64,000 bases of DNA from Pseudomonas anguilliseptica (lineage in GTDB: Bacteria > Pseudomonadota > Gammaproteobacteria > Pseudomonadales > Pseudomonadaceae): contig NZ_FNSC01000001.1 in assembly GCF_900105355.1 (NCBI RefSeq), positions 2,852,001-2,916,000 of the forward strand. Reading direction: 5' to 3'. This document shows, in pieces, positions 23,964 to 34,487 of the stretch. The notes beneath the pieces were generated by a model. The model ran no database searches and had not been told where the DNA came from. It was given only the letters and a program-made list of their open reading frames with translations. Position 1 is the stretch's first letter. Each line of letters starts with the position of its first letter. Position numbers and translations under genes: made by a program.

Positions 23964-25982
23964 TCAGAGACCTGTGTCAGGTGTGGCGGTGGTCATAGGC
24001 AGGCGCAGGGTGAAGCAGGTGCCCTGGCCGGCTTTGGACTGCACTTCCATCTGCCCTTTGTGGTTATTGGTGATGATGAAATAGGACACCGATAGGCCGA
24101 GCCCCGTGCCCTGGCCGACTTCCTTGGTGGTGAAGAACGGCTCGAAAATGCGTTTGCGCACCGATTCGGGCATGCCGACGCCATTGTCTTCCACCTGGAT
24201 TTCCGCCCAGGGCGGCGCCAGGCGTACGCGCAGGGTGATCTGCCCCGGTGTTGTGTTGTCGTCGCGCTGGTGGATGGCCTGGGCAGCATTCTTCAGCAGG
24301 TTGAGCAATACCTGTTCCAGTTCGTTGGCGGTGGCCGGTACGGGGGGGAGATCGGCGGCAAACTCGCGCTGAATGGTCAGGCTCTTGAAGTCGAAACTCT
24401 CGGTCAGGTCGAAGTCATTGCTAGCGATTTCGACTGCCTGATCAACCAGCGCCGGCAGCTGGCACGGCGCCAGTTGGCGGTCACTGCGGCGGCTGAAATT
24501 GATCATATGGCTGACGATCTTCGCCGCACGGCTGCCGGCCTGCTGGATGCCGTCGAGCAGGCGCGGGATTTCCCGGGCGTTGAGGTAGCGGTCGATGGCT
24601 TCCAGGCAGATGCCGGCCTGTGCGGCCTGTTCGCGGTTCTTTTCCAGCTCGGGCGACAGGCGTCGGCGGATGTTCTGCACGTTATGCAGGATAGCGCCCA
24701 GGGGATTGTTGATTTCGTGCGCCATGCCGGCGGCCAGGCCCCCGACCGAGAGCATCTTCTCCGATTGCACCATCATTTCTTCCAGGTTGAGGCGCTGGGT
24801 GATGTCGTCGATACGGATCACCACGCCACGACCACTGCTGCCCGTCAGTGGATAGAAGGTCAGGGCAAAGTGGCGCGGTTGCTCGTTGCTGCCCCAGGTG
24901 ACCCGCTCGATCTTTTCCACCTGATGCTGCTCGACGGTGCGCCTTAGCTGCGGCAGGTAGGGCTTGAGCGGCGGGAAGGCGAGGAAGATCGGCTGGTTCA
25001 GCGCTTCGTCCAGGCGGGTGCCGGAGAGGCTGCTGGCTTCCTGATTCCACTGGGTGACGTAGAGCTGTTCATCGAGGGCAATCAGTGCCGACGGCATGGA
25101 GTCGATGATGCTGTTGAGGTACTTCTGAAAACCAGTAAGTTTCTTCTCGATCTTGCTGCGCACCTGCACTTCCAGTTCCAGTTTTCGGTTGGAATGGCGG
25201 GTTTCCTCGGCCAGGTGCTGAGCCTGGTCGAAGGCTTCCTGAGCGTCGTCACGGGCGCGCTTGAGCTGCTGCTCACGGGCTTCGATACGTACCAGCATGG
25301 TGTTGAAGGCATCGGCCAGGCTGCCGATCTCGTCGCGGTTGCCGCGGCGCGCGCGCAGGGCGTAGTTCTCTTCACGGGTGACCTGGCGCGAGAGTTCTTC
25401 CAGACGGCGGATCGGCCGCGTGATCAGGCGGCGTACCTGACGCGAGACGATCAGCCAGAGCACTACACTCAAGGCCAGAATCACCAGGCTGGCGGTCAGG
25501 GTGCCGGTGTAGAACACCCCCGGCAGTTCGCTGGAAGCTACCAGCAGCAGATGGCCGGAGTTGCCCGTGGCCTGCGGCAGTTCGACCAGTTGGTTGAGGC
25601 GAAACTCGCTGTGGCGCCAGGACTCGACCTCTTCAACACGCTGCGGCAGCTGCAGTCTGGTGCCGCGCTGCAGCTGTGCCAGGTTCAGGCCTTTGGCGTC
25701 ATAGATCACGGCCGCACGCAGCGGCGCGTAGTCATCCAGGCGGCGGAGCAGGGCTTCGGCGGCAGCAGGGGAGCTCAGCGCTTCCTTGCTTAGCGGTGGG
25801 CTGGCAATCAGCCGGCCGAGGGTATGCAGGGCCTGGGGTGCCACACTTTCTTGGGAGATCCAGTAGGCCGCGCTGATAAAGGCCAGGTTGGCCACCAGCA
25901 GCACGGTGGCGAGCAAGGCCAGCAGCGCGACCAGCAGTTTGCGGCCGACCGGTAGGTTTTCGAGGCTCTGACGCAGAGGCAT
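23964..25982 (-). CDS. Membrane sensor histidine kinase (HAMP, PAS, HisKA, HATPase)
   Basis: This 672-aa kinase has an N-terminal membrane segment (residues 15-38), a periplasmic domain of about 115 residues, a second membrane segment near 155-180, then a HAMP domain, a coiled coil, a PAS-like domain near 290-390, and the kinase core. The phosphoacceptor histidine is in [13 protein letters not shown]. The ATP-binding boxes [30 protein letters not shown] and [10 protein letters not shown] are intact, so it should be active. It is cotranscribed with panE and a receiver protein. No full-length output regulator lies in the operon. Confidence 0.93.
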   Translation of the reverse strand: MPLRQSLENLPVGRKLLVALLALLATVLLVANLAFISAAYWISQESVAPQALHTLGRLIASPPLSKEALSSPAAAEALLRRLDDYAPLRAAVIYDAKGLNLAQLQRGTRLQLPQRVEEVESWRHSEFRLNQLVELPQATGNSGHLLLVASSELPGVFYTGTLTASLVILALSVVLWLIVSRQVRRLITRPIRRLEELSRQVTREENYALRARRGNRDEIGSLADAFNTMLVRIEAREQQLKRARDDAQEAFDQAQHLAEETRHSNRKLELEVQVRSKIEKKLTGFQKYLNSIIDSMPSALIALDEQLYVTQWNQEASSLSGTRLDEALNQPIFLAFPPLKPYLPQLRRTVEQHQVEKIERVTWGSNEQPRHFALTFYPLTGSSGRGVVIRIDDITQRLNLEEMMVQSEKMLSVGGLAAGMAHEINNPLGAILHNVQNIRRRLSPELEKNREQAAQAGICLEAIDRYLNAREIPRLLDGIQQAGSRAAKIVSHMINFSRRSDRQLAPCQLPALVDQAVEIASNDFDLTESFDFKSLTIQREFAADLPPVPATANELEQVLLNLLKNAAQAIHQRDDNTTPGQITLRVRLAPPWAEIQVEDNGVGMPESVRKRIFEPFFTTKEVGQGTGLGLSVSYFIITNNHKGQMEVQSKAGQGTCFTLRLPMTTATPDTGL

Positions 25983-26027
25983 GGCGGCTGTCGCGGTGGC
26001 GGAAGTGCGGGCAGGTTAACGCGCCGC

Positions 26028-26948
<921 letters not shown>

Positions 26949-27914
26949 TTACTGCGGCAAGGACAGGCGCAGGGCGGTCACCAGTCCGGTGTTGTGTGAT
27001 TCGGGCAGTATTCTGGTTGCGTGGTCGGTGATCTGGTCCGGGGTAATGGGGAGGCCTTTTGCATCCAGCCCCACCAGGCTGATACCTGCCTTGAGGCTGA
27101 TAAAGCCTTCGCTGGTCTTGAACGCCTTGAGGTTGATGCCTTCATGCAGGCGTTTGAAGCTGCTGGGGGAACATTCATGCAGATCGGCCAGCAAGGTAAT
27201 CAGACCGAAGTGGCACTCATCCAGGCGCACCAGAACGTCCAACGGCCGCACCAGTTGTTGCAGGCGTCGTGCTACGCCGGTAAGCAGCTCGTTGTAGAAG
27301 GCGTCGCCATGCCGCTGGTGCAGCTCATGCATGTCCTGCAGGCCAATCAGCAGGTAGCACAGCGCGCCGCCACGGGATTCGACCTGGCGCAGGCTGTCGA
27401 GCATCTTCTGATGAAGGTAGCGGTTGTTGCCCAGGCCGGTGAGCGGGTCGATCAGGTTGCGCTGTTCCAGGCTGGCGATGTTTTCGGTGAGTAGGCGGTT
27501 TTCCTGCAACAGGCGCTGCAGGGTGTTACACAGGCGATCGGCAGCATAGACGCGCGGCACCAGTTGCTCGTTCATCGCGGCCTTGCTGATGAAGTCATCG
27601 ACACCGCTGTCGAAGGCTTCACCCAATACGTTTTCGCCTTCCTTGCCGGTGAGCAGGATGACGTAGGTGTAGTGGTGGGCCATTTCATCGAACTGGCGTA
27701 CCTGCACGGTCAGCTCCAGGCCGTTCATCTCCGGCATCAGCCAGTCGGCGAGCAGGACGCTGGTCGGGCGTTGTTCCAGCAGGCTGATGGCTTCGGCGGC
27801 GCTGCTGGCAAAACGGAGATCCTGATAGCCCGCCTGGGTCAGGGCGCGCCCGATCATGGCGCTGGAGAACTTGGCGTCATCGACAACCAAAATGCTCAGG
27901 TGGGGGTTCGGCAT
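26949..27914 (-). CDS. Response regulator with receiver and degenerate GGDEF domain
   Basis: The N-terminal receiver domain begins [13 protein letters not shown] and has the phosphoacceptor aspartate in [12 protein letters not shown]. The C-terminal half is a GGDEF-type domain ([15 protein letters not shown]) in which the signature is replaced by RLDECHF, so diguanylate cyclase activity is unlikely. The ATG at 27914 gives 321 aa beginning [13 protein letters not shown]; a GTG 27 bases upstream is possible and neither has a clear ribosome site. It heads the operon with panE, the kinase and the adenosyltransferase, and is divergent from yajQ. Confidence 0.88.
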   Translation of the reverse strand: MPNPHLSILVVDDAKFSSAMIGRALTQAGYQDLRFASSAAEAISLLEQRPTSVLLADWLMPEMNGLELTVQVRQFDEMAHHYTYVILLTGKEGENVLGEAFDSGVDDFISKAAMNEQLVPRVYAADRLCNTLQRLLQENRLLTENIASLEQRNLIDPLTGLGNNRYLHQKMLDSLRQVESRGGALCYLLIGLQDMHELHQRHGDAFYNELLTGVARRLQQLVRPLDVLVRLDECHFGLITLLADLHECSPSSFKRLHEGINLKAFKTSEGFISLKAGISLVGLDAKGLPITPDQITDHATRILPESHNTGLVTALRLSLPQ

Positions 27915-28066
27915 GGGCAGGCTCGCTAGGGGGGAAATCACGTGGGCCCGATACTTCGCCGGGCAGTGTGTGTTGCTACCGCTATATAATGGCCGGGTTT
28001 TTTTACCGTCAAGCCAGGCGTGTCCCGTTCGTGATGCAGGGCGCGCCGTCTATCTGGAGTAAGCCC

Positions 28067-28546
28067 ATGCCCTCGTTCGACGTGGTGTCCGAGTTGGACA
28101 AACATGAAGTTACCAACGCCATCGACAGCGCTATCAAAGAGCTGGATCGCCGTTATGACCTACGCGGTAAAGGTAGCTTTGAGCTGAAAGAGCTGACTGT
28201 CAACCTGACAGCTGATGCGGATTTTCAGTTGGAGCAGATGGTTGAGATTCTCAAGCTCTGTCTGGTCAAGCGCAAGATTGACGTGCAGTGCCTGGAATTC
28301 AAGGACGCCTACGCGTCGGGCAAGAGCGTCAAGCAGGAAGTGATCCTGCGTGAAGGGATCGAGAAAGACCTGGCGAAGAAGATCGTTGCGCACATCAAGG
28401 ACATCAAACTCAAGGTGCAGGCTGCCATTCAGGGGGAGCAGGTGCGTATTACCGGCAAGAAGCGTGATGACCTGCAGGAAGCGATTGCCGCCCTGCGTGC
28501 CAAGGACTTCGGCATGCCGTTGCAGTTCAACAATTTTCGCGATTGA
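28067..28546 (+). CDS. YajQ-family nucleotide-binding protein
   Basis: The 159-aa product begins [20 protein letters not shown], the typical N-terminus of YajQ/UPF0234 proteins, made of two ferredoxin-like halves. Homologues have been reported to bind cyclic di-GMP and act as effectors, and others to bind RNA or nucleotides; the sequence does not decide between these. The ATG at 28067 follows CTGGAGTAAG. The open frame continues upstream but without family resemblance. A terminator follows. Confidence 0.93.
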   Translation: MPSFDVVSELDKHEVTNAIDSAIKELDRRYDLRGKGSFELKELTVNLTADADFQLEQMVEILKLCLVKRKIDVQCLEFKDAYASGKSVKQEVILREGIEKDLAKKIVAHIKDIKLKVQAAIQGEQVRITGKKRDDLQEAIAALRAKDFGMPLQFNNFRD

Positions 28547-28606
28547 TGCGTAGGAGTTGAACCTTGCCGCCGTACAGGCGTCGCAACGGTGTAGGTGCAG
28601 TTAAAC

Positions 28607-28632
28607 CGCCACGGCTTGCCGTGGCGTTTTAT
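28607..28632 (+). terminator. Terminator after yajQ
   Basis: An 8-9 bp stem CGCCACGGC/GCCGTGGCG is followed by TTTTATTTT. It lies about 60 bases after the yajQ stop and 27 bases before the mscS start. Confidence 0.85.
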
Positions 28633-28658
28633 TTTCAAAGGTTTACAAGGATTAACAG

Positions 28659-29492
28659 ATGGATATGAACGTCGAACAACTGGTGAAGATGTCAGAAGCC
28701 TGGCTGCCTGTGGTGCTCGAATACAGCGGCAAGCTGACCCTGGCCTTGATCACCATGCTGATCGGTTGGTGGTTGATCAGCAAACTCACCGGCAGCATTG
28801 GCCGCTTGCTCAATATGCGTCAGGTCGACCGCGCGCTGAGCAGCTTTATCTGCAGCCTGGTCGGTATCGTGCTGAAAGTGTTGCTGCTGGTCAGCGTGGC
28901 TTCGATGATCGGCGTGGAAACCACTTCCTTTATAGCGGTGATCGGTGCTGCCGGTTTGGCTATCGGCCTGGCCTTGCAGGGCAGCCTGGCGAACTTCGCT
29001 GGCGGAGTATTGATCATGCTGTTTCGCCCGTTTCGTGCCGGTGACTGGATTGAGGCGCAGGGCGTTTCGGGCAGTGTCGACAGCATCCAGATTTTCCATA
29101 CCACGCTGAAAACCGCAGACAACAAAGTGGTGATCGTGCCCAATGGCAGCCTGTCGAACGGCCATATCACCAATTATTCGCGCGAATCCACGCGGCGTGT
29201 CGATATCAATCTGGGCATCGATTACTCAAGCGACATCAAGCAAGCCCGTGAGGTGTTGCTGGATATCGCCAGGGACCCGCGGGTGCGCCAGGATCCGGCG
29301 CCTGTGGTGTTTGTTACCGGCTTGGGTGATAGCGCGATCAACCTGTCACTGCGCATCTGGGTGGCGACGCCGGATTTCTGGCCGGTCACTTTCGCTTTCA
29401 CCGAGCAGGCCAAGGAGCGTTTGACTGAGGCCGGTATCGGCATCCCATTCCCGCAGCGGGTGGTACATCTGGTGCAGCAATCCACTGCCTGA
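28659..29492 (+). CDS. Small-conductance mechanosensitive channel, MscS family
   Basis: This 277-aa inner-membrane protein should release solutes on osmotic downshock. Three membrane segments are visible; the pore-lining third helix is seen as GAAGLAIGLALQGSLANFAGG, with the Gly/Ala packing pattern of MscS. The beta domain follows with RPFRAGDWIE and VPNGSLSNGHITNYSR, the standard vestibule motifs. Length matches the E. coli MscS class. Confidence 0.95.
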   Translation: MDMNVEQLVKMSEAWLPVVLEYSGKLTLALITMLIGWWLISKLTGSIGRLLNMRQVDRALSSFICSLVGIVLKVLLLVSVASMIGVETTSFIAVIGAAGLAIGLALQGSLANFAGGVLIMLFRPFRAGDWIEAQGVSGSVDSIQIFHTTLKTADNKVVIVPNGSLSNGHITNYSRESTRRVDINLGIDYSSDIKQAREVLLDIARDPRVRQDPAPVVFVTGLGDSAINLSLRIWVATPDFWPVTFAFTEQAKERLTEAGIGIPFPQRVVHLVQQSTA

Positions 29493-29504
29493 CGGAACGC
29501 CGAG

Positions 29505-30110
29505 TTAGCGACTAGTGGCGTTATAGAGCGTTTTGAAGTTGCGGCCCATCGCCAGCTGGTAGTGGCCGATCAGGCTTTGCCAGTCGGCCTGATCCCACGG
29601 CGAATGGCGCCGCAGTTGTAACATGTCGTGCAACGCAGCCTGCTTGCTGGTCAGGCGACGGCGGCATTTCTCGAGGTCGAGCAGTGCTACCTCGGGAGTC
29701 AGCGTCTGTCCTTCGCCGCTGATGCGCACAAAGATATGTTTGATGTAGATGCAGCCGTGTTGCCAGCGCGCGGTATGCAAACTCGCCAGGCTTTGCGCTA
29801 CTTTCTGCAGCAATTGTTGGTGCAGTGCTTCGCCGTACCGCTCGCGGCCATTGCCTGCATACCAGTCATCAATAGATTGAAAACCGTCCAGTGCTTTGGT
29901 CACTAACAAGGCGCGCCAGCCCTGGGCGTTATGTTCCGCCGCGCAGTAGATGATCTCCGGGACGGTCACTCCCGCTTTGCGAGCGCCGAGCAGTGCATCG
30001 CGTTCGCGCAACACGGTGGGGCGGCCAAAGGGATGGAGCAGGCTGCGGTGGATATGCCCGGTCTGCCCTTTTGCGAATAGCAGGATAGAGCAAGACTCTT
30101 GCCAGTTTGT
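29505..30110 (-). pseudogene. 5'-truncated WaaP/InaA-like kinase gene
   Basis: The frame encodes the body of an InaA/WaaP-type lipopolysaccharide kinase-like protein: GHIHRSLLHPFGRPTV, HGCIYIKHIFVR (the catalytic-loop equivalent) and LLDLEKCRRR (the metal-binding DxE equivalent). The usual N-terminal segment of about 50 residues is absent. The frame opens directly after the ampG stop codon, in the same frame as ampG, with no ATG, GTG or TTG before the GTG at 30014, which lies past the conserved HPFGRPT segment. The gene thus looks 5'-deleted, or begins at 30014 as a shortened 169-aa protein. Family assignment is good; function is doubtful. Confidence 0.7.
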
Positions 30111-31658
30111 TCAGTCAGGCTGCTCTGCGGTGTTAATCGCGTTGGCATCACAAGCCTGAGGCTGTTCGCGGCGCCATTGCGGAATGATCAGTAGCAGCGT
30201 CGGAATACCCAGCAAGGCGGTAATCAGGAAGAAATCGGCGTAACCGAATTTCTCCACCATCACTCCTGAGTAACCACCAATCAGCCGTGGCAGTAGCAGC
30301 ATGATCGAGCTGAGTAGGGCGTACTGGGTGGCGGAGAACTTCAGGTTGGTCAGGCTCGACAAGTAGGCGACAAATGCCGCTGTGGCCAGACCGGCGCTGA
30401 AGTTGTCGGCGGAAATGGTCACGATCAGCATCTGCAGGTCTGCGCCCATGCCGGTAAGCATAAGGAACAGTAGGTTGGTCGCCGCCGAGGCGGCGCCACC
30501 GATAAACAGGATCGGCAGAATACCGAAACGCACAATCAGCAGGCCGCCAAAACCTGCACCAATAAGGGTCATCACCAGGCCGAACAGCTTGCTGACGCTG
30601 GCGATCTGATCCTTGGTAAAACCCTGGTCGATGTAGAACACGTTGGCCATCACGCCCATCACGGTGTCCGACATGCGGTAGGTGGCGATCAGCCCGAGCA
30701 GCAGAAAGGCCTGCCAGCGGTAGCGCACGATAAAGTCGTTGACCGGGGTCAGCACCGGTGCCAGGCCGCGGCGGCCCATGGTGGACAGGCACAGGCTGGT
30801 GAGGATGGTGTAGAGCAGGGCGCGCAGGAAGGCGCGGTCTTCCAGTAGCAGGTCGAGCATGCTCGCCTCGCCGTTGATCACGCTGGCAAAGTCGGTGTGA
30901 TAGAACTGGGTAAACATCGCCGGTACCGATACCAGCAACACAATCAGTACCAGTACCGAGGTGATCTGGTGGCTGAAGCCATAACGCGCAGCGGCCAGTT
31001 GCGTGCGCAGTGGCACATCCGGCTCGCGCATCCACAGGCTGGTGAGCAGGCCGGGCAACATCAGCAGGGCAAACAGCAGGTAGGTACCGGCCCATGCGCC
31101 GTGCTGATAGAGCAGGGCGGTGGAACCAAAGCCTTCGGCGAAATACAGCGCGCCGGCGGTAGCCAGCAGGGCGGCGACCCGGTAGCCGGCCATATAACTG
31201 GCGGCCAGCGCCGCCTGGCGGGTGTCGTCGACGATTTCCAGGCGGTAGGCATCGACGGCGATGTCCTGGGTGGCCGAGGCAAATGCCACCAGTACCGCCA
31301 GGGAAATCAGCCAGGTCAGGTGGGTTTGCGGGTCGCACAGGGCCATGCCGGCGAGGCCGATGGCGATCAGAATCTGTGACAGCACCAGCCAGGAGCGGCG
31401 GCGGCCGAGCTTGCCCAGCAGCGGCAGGCGCCACTGGTCAAGCAGTGGCGACCAGACCCATTTAAAGGCGTAGGCCAGGCCGATCAGGCTGGCAAAACCA
31501 ATGGTGTCGCGGGCCACTCCGGCTTCGCGCAACCAGACCGAAAGGGTGGAGAACACCAGCATATAGGGCAGGCCAGCGGCGAACCCTAGAAGCAACAGCA
31601 CCAGTGTTGAGGGGCTGGAGTAAGCAGCAATGGCATCACGCCAGCTTTTACGGGGCAT
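30111..31658 (-). CDS. ampG: Anhydromuropeptide permease AmpG
   Basis: AmpG is the inner-membrane permease that brings GlcNAc-anhydroMurNAc peptides back to the cytoplasm for recycling, and so feeds the AmpR signal for beta-lactamase induction. The ATG at 31658 gives 515 aa beginning MPRKSWRDAIAAYSSPST with about 14 membrane segments. SPLLDQWRLPLLGKLGRRRSW is the characteristic loop after the second helix. The frame is open far upstream but without resemblance to the family. The C-terminus may be affected by the rearrangement at the junction with the next gene. Confidence 0.93.
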   Translation of the reverse strand: MPRKSWRDAIAAYSSPSTLVLLLLGFAAGLPYMLVFSTLSVWLREAGVARDTIGFASLIGLAYAFKWVWSPLLDQWRLPLLGKLGRRRSWLVLSQILIAIGLAGMALCDPQTHLTWLISLAVLVAFASATQDIAVDAYRLEIVDDTRQAALAASYMAGYRVAALLATAGALYFAEGFGSTALLYQHGAWAGTYLLFALLMLPGLLTSLWMREPDVPLRTQLAAARYGFSHQITSVLVLIVLLVSVPAMFTQFYHTDFASVINGEASMLDLLLEDRAFLRALLYTILTSLCLSTMGRRGLAPVLTPVNDFIVRYRWQAFLLLGLIATYRMSDTVMGVMANVFYIDQGFTKDQIASVSKLFGLVMTLIGAGFGGLLIVRFGILPILFIGGAASAATNLLFLMLTGMGADLQMLIVTISADNFSAGLATAAFVAYLSSLTNLKFSATQYALLSSIMLLLPRLIGGYSGVMVEKFGYADFFLITALLGIPTLLLIIPQWRREQPQACDANAINTAEQPD

Positions 31659-31701
31659 TGAGCGAGTTTCAGCCTGATTTTGACCTAATAAAGGGCGCAC
31701 T

Positions 31702-32091
31702 CTAACCGCTGTGCTCCATTGGGCGCCAGCCATAGCGCGGCATATCCACCCGATCGTTATGGATTTGCACGCCTTCCTCACGTAGACGGCTGCGCTGTTC
31801 CGCGCCGGACAGGCTTCCAGCAGGCAAACTGAGGCGGCCACCGGCAGCAATTACCCGGTGCCAGGGCAGGGTGCTGCCGTCTGGCAGCTGGCTGAGGGTG
31901 CGCCCGACCCAGCGCGCGGCTTGACCCAGACCTGCGTATGCAGCCAGTTGGCCGTAACTCACCACGCAGCCGGCCGGAATCTGCGCCAGCACCGCATAGA
32001 GTGCCGTACGGCGCTCAACCTGGCTTGCTGTTGGCTGGCCTGGCGCTGCATGCTTCGGTACCTGTTTTGGCTCGTTATCCGGCTTTCCCAT
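31702..32091 (-). CDS. Alkyltransferase-like protein (ATL, PWHR type)
   Basis: The protein of about 129 aa resembles the C-terminal DNA-binding domain of O6-alkylguanine DNA alkyltransferase (VVSYGQLAAYAGLGQAARWVG). The acceptor motif PCHR is replaced by PWHR, so it cannot take the alkyl group. ATL proteins of this kind bind O6-alkylguanine and hand it to nucleotide excision repair. Two adjacent ATGs (32091 and 32094) are possible starts and both overlap the start codon of the divergent DUF481 gene. Confidence 0.9.
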   Translation of the reverse strand: MGKPDNEPKQVPKHAAPGQPTASQVERRTALYAVLAQIPAGCVVSYGQLAAYAGLGQAARWVGRTLSQLPDGSTLPWHRVIAAGGRLSLPAGSLSGAEQRSRLREEGVQIHNDRVDMPRYGWRPMEHSG

Positions 32092-32092
32092 C

Positions 32093-33091
32093 ATGCTGCT
32101 ACGTACTCTGTTGTGCTCTCTGGTTCTTGCTCTGGCCACGCCTGCGTGGGCGGACACGGTGTGGTTGAACAATGGTGACCGTCTGAGCGGTGAGATAGTT
32201 CTGCTCGATGGCGGCAAACTGGCCTTGAAAACCAAGTACGCCGGCCAGGTGCTGATTGCCTGGAAGGATATCGACACCCTGCGCTCGGAGAAACCCTTGC
32301 TGATGCGCCGCCAAGGCCTCGACAGCGAGCACAGCAACCAGCTGGAAGCCGCCGGCAAGGGCATGGTACGGGTGGTCAGTGACAACACGCAGACCGTGCC
32401 GCTATCCAGCATCAAGCGTCTGATCCCGCCGCGTCCGGTACTGCAGGATCGCTTCTGGGAGGGCAATCTGGACGCCAAACTGGATATGAAGCGTGACGAT
32501 AACGACACCGATGAGTGGAAGGTCAAAGGCAATACGCGTGTGGAGCACGGGCGCTGGCGCCACGTGTTGGCCGGCGAACTGGAGCGCAAGGTCAAGAATG
32601 ATGCGAAGACCGCCGACAATTGGCAGCTGGAATACGACCTCGACCGCTTTATCACGGATCACTGGTTCTGGCGGGTGGGGGCCGAGCAGGATGAGGATGA
32701 GTTTGCCTTTTTTACTCGCCAGCGCTCGCTGGGCACCGGGCCGGGTTATCGCTTCTGGGATAACGAACTGGGCCGACTGGATGTGATTGGTCAGTTCAAT
32801 CGCCTGCAAATAGAGTCCGGTGAAGCTGAGCGCGCATTCAATACCTACTCGCTTGCCTTGGATTACAAGCGTCTGCTGTGGGGCACCCGTTTGGAGCTTT
32901 ACAGCACGGCCGAGCTGCAATTGCCGGCGATAGAAGAAATTGACTACGTGCTCGACAGTGAAATAGGCCTGCGCTATCGCCTGACAGATTGGGCGCGTCT
33001 ATCGCTGCTGTATGAGCTGGATCAGGCGCGTGGGCTCGGGCAAACCAGCAGTGAACGCCGCTATCTGTTGGGGGTAGGGGTCGGCTGGTAG
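32093..33091 (+). CDS. Exported DUF481 protein, copy 1
   Basis: The 332-aa product has a signal peptide (MLLRTLLCSLVLALATPAWA, cut before DTVWL), a small N-terminal beta domain with DTVWLNNGDRLSGEI, and a C-terminal DUF481 region from about residue 125 rich in alternating hydrophobic residues, expected to form an outer-membrane beta barrel (it ends in GVGVGW, an aromatic terminal residue). The role of DUF481 proteins is unknown. It is followed by a paralogue 110 bases downstream and begins within the start region of the divergent ATL gene. Confidence 0.85.
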   Translation: MLLRTLLCSLVLALATPAWADTVWLNNGDRLSGEIVLLDGGKLALKTKYAGQVLIAWKDIDTLRSEKPLLMRRQGLDSEHSNQLEAAGKGMVRVVSDNTQTVPLSSIKRLIPPRPVLQDRFWEGNLDAKLDMKRDDNDTDEWKVKGNTRVEHGRWRHVLAGELERKVKNDAKTADNWQLEYDLDRFITDHWFWRVGAEQDEDEFAFFTRQRSLGTGPGYRFWDNELGRLDVIGQFNRLQIESGEAERAFNTYSLALDYKRLLWGTRLELYSTAELQLPAIEEIDYVLDSEIGLRYRLTDWARLSLLYELDQARGLGQTSSERRYLLGVGVGW

Positions 33092-33201
33092 GGCACGCCA
33101 TGGTGAACTCGCGGTAATTCTGTCGGTCAGTGCTTGCTCTGGCGTCGTGCGCACGGATAATGCGCGACCTTCCGCGCACCCGAAGTAGATAAACCATCCC
33201 T

Positions 33202-34206
33202 ATGTTTTCCAGAACCCTGCTGTGCCTGGCCCTTTCTGTGGCTGCTACCTCCGCGTTGGCGGATACCGTCTGGCTGAAGAACGGCGACCGCCTGACCGGC
33301 AAGATCAAGTTCTATGACGGTGGCAAGCTGTTGCTGGCGACCGATTACGGCGGTGCGATTGCCCTCGACTGGAGCAAGATTGCAACCCTGGAAAGCGATC
33401 AGGAGCTGCTGATCAAGGAAAATGCCATCGCTGGTGAGCGCGCCAAGTCCCTGCACTCGGCCGAATCGGGCAAGGTGACCCTGGCCAACGGTGGTGTGCC
33501 CAAGACCATCGAGTTGGCCAGCATCAAGCAGATCCTCAAACCCAAGCCCTTGGTTGAGGACTTTGTCTGGAAGGGCAATATCGACGCCTCGCTGGATTAC
33601 AAACGTGCCGAGCGTGACACCGACGACTACGACGTCAGCCTCAAGACTCAGGCGCGCCATGGCCTGTGGCGGCATAACGCGCAAGCCGACTACAACCGCG
33701 AATTTCAGGATGACCTGATCACCACGGATAACTGGGGCGTGGAGTACGCGCTTGACCGCTTTCTGACCGAGCATTGGTTCTGGCAAGGCCGCCTGGAGTA
33801 CAAGCGCGACATGGTCGAAGAGCTTGAGCGCCAGCGCACCGTGGGTACCGGTCCCGGTTACCAGTTCTGGGGCAACGAGTTGGGCGCCTTCTCCGTGGCC
33901 GGCCTGCTTAACCGCACCGACTACGAATATGCCAATGGCGAGAACGACAACTTCTATGCCGTCAGCATGAAGTGGGATTACAACCGTTACCTGGTCGGCA
34001 AGAGTGTCGAGCTGTTCAGCGACGGTGAAGTGGGCAAACCGCTGGCCAACGCTGCTGACTACACCCTGGATGCCGCCGTGGGCCTGCGCTACAAGCTGAC
34101 CGACTGGGCCTCGTTGAACATGAAGGCCGAGAAGGATCTGGTCAGCGGTGCAGAAGGCGAGCTGGATGAAACCCGTTACAGCCTGGGTTTTGGTGTCGGC
34201 TGGTAA
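33202..34206 (+). CDS. Exported DUF481 protein, copy 2
   Basis: This 334-aa protein is a tandem paralogue of the gene before it. Shared features are the signal peptide (cut before DTVWL), the DTVWLKNGDRLTGKI start of the mature protein, WKGNIDASLDYKR opening the barrel, GTGPGYQFWGNELG in the middle and a terminal GFGVGW. Outside these motifs the two differ widely, so the duplication is old. An outer-membrane barrel is likely; no function is known. A hairpin-rich segment and a bidirectional terminator follow. Confidence 0.87.
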   Translation: MFSRTLLCLALSVAATSALADTVWLKNGDRLTGKIKFYDGGKLLLATDYGGAIALDWSKIATLESDQELLIKENAIAGERAKSLHSAESGKVTLANGGVPKTIELASIKQILKPKPLVEDFVWKGNIDASLDYKRAERDTDDYDVSLKTQARHGLWRHNAQADYNREFQDDLITTDNWGVEYALDRFLTEHWFWQGRLEYKRDMVEELERQRTVGTGPGYQFWGNELGAFSVAGLLNRTDYEYANGENDNFYAVSMKWDYNRYLVGKSVELFSDGEVGKPLANAADYTLDAAVGLRYKLTDWASLNMKAEKDLVSGAEGELDETRYSLGFGVGW

Positions 34207-34264
34207 GTGTTGGGCCGTCGATCTGCTGCGCGTCGGCCCTGCGGCGTTAAAAACAGGCTCGGTA

Positions 34265-34401
34265 AGCCGCTTGCGGCTAACGCGCTTTGGCGCGGCCCGA
34301 AGGGCGAGTGAAACGAGTAATGCTCATGTACAAAAGTACACTCCGCTTCCTCGCCGTTTTGACCAGCCGGAGGCTGTTACTGGCGTAGCGCCTTGCTGGT
34401 C
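34265..34401. repeat. Chain of hairpins, repeat-like intergenic element
   Basis: Five inverted repeats follow one another: AGCCGC/GCGGCT (34265-34278), CGCGC/GCGCG (34281-34294), GCCC/GGGC (34295-34305), GGCGAG/CTCGCC (34303-34355) enclosing TGTAC-aaaa-GTACA (34327-34340), and GACCAGC/GCTGGTC (34361-34401). No reading frame is plausible. The inner text (GAGTGAAACGAGTAATGCTC) reminds me of an interspersed sequence seen in other Pseudomonas genomes, but this is memory only. It could be a repetitive element or a structured RNA. Confidence 0.5.
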
Positions 34402-34433
34402 TCTAGCTCGCCAGATCTTGAAAAGTTAAAAGC

Positions 34434-34466
34434 AAAAAAAGCCCCGCGTTTGCGGGGCTTTTTTTT
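34434..34466. terminator. Bidirectional terminator between DUF481 and SDR genes
   Basis: A 7-bp G+C stem GCCCCGC/GCGGGGC with a GTTT loop is flanked by seven A on the left and eight T on the right, so it can end transcripts from both convergent genes. Confidence 0.95.
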
Positions 34467-34487
34467 GCAGTGTGTCGATCTAGCGGA

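Noticed and set aside
30148..31434. Second minus-strand frame of 428 codons inside ampG
   Set aside because: Same strand, different frame, rich in Arg, Ala and Pro; a shadow of ampG.
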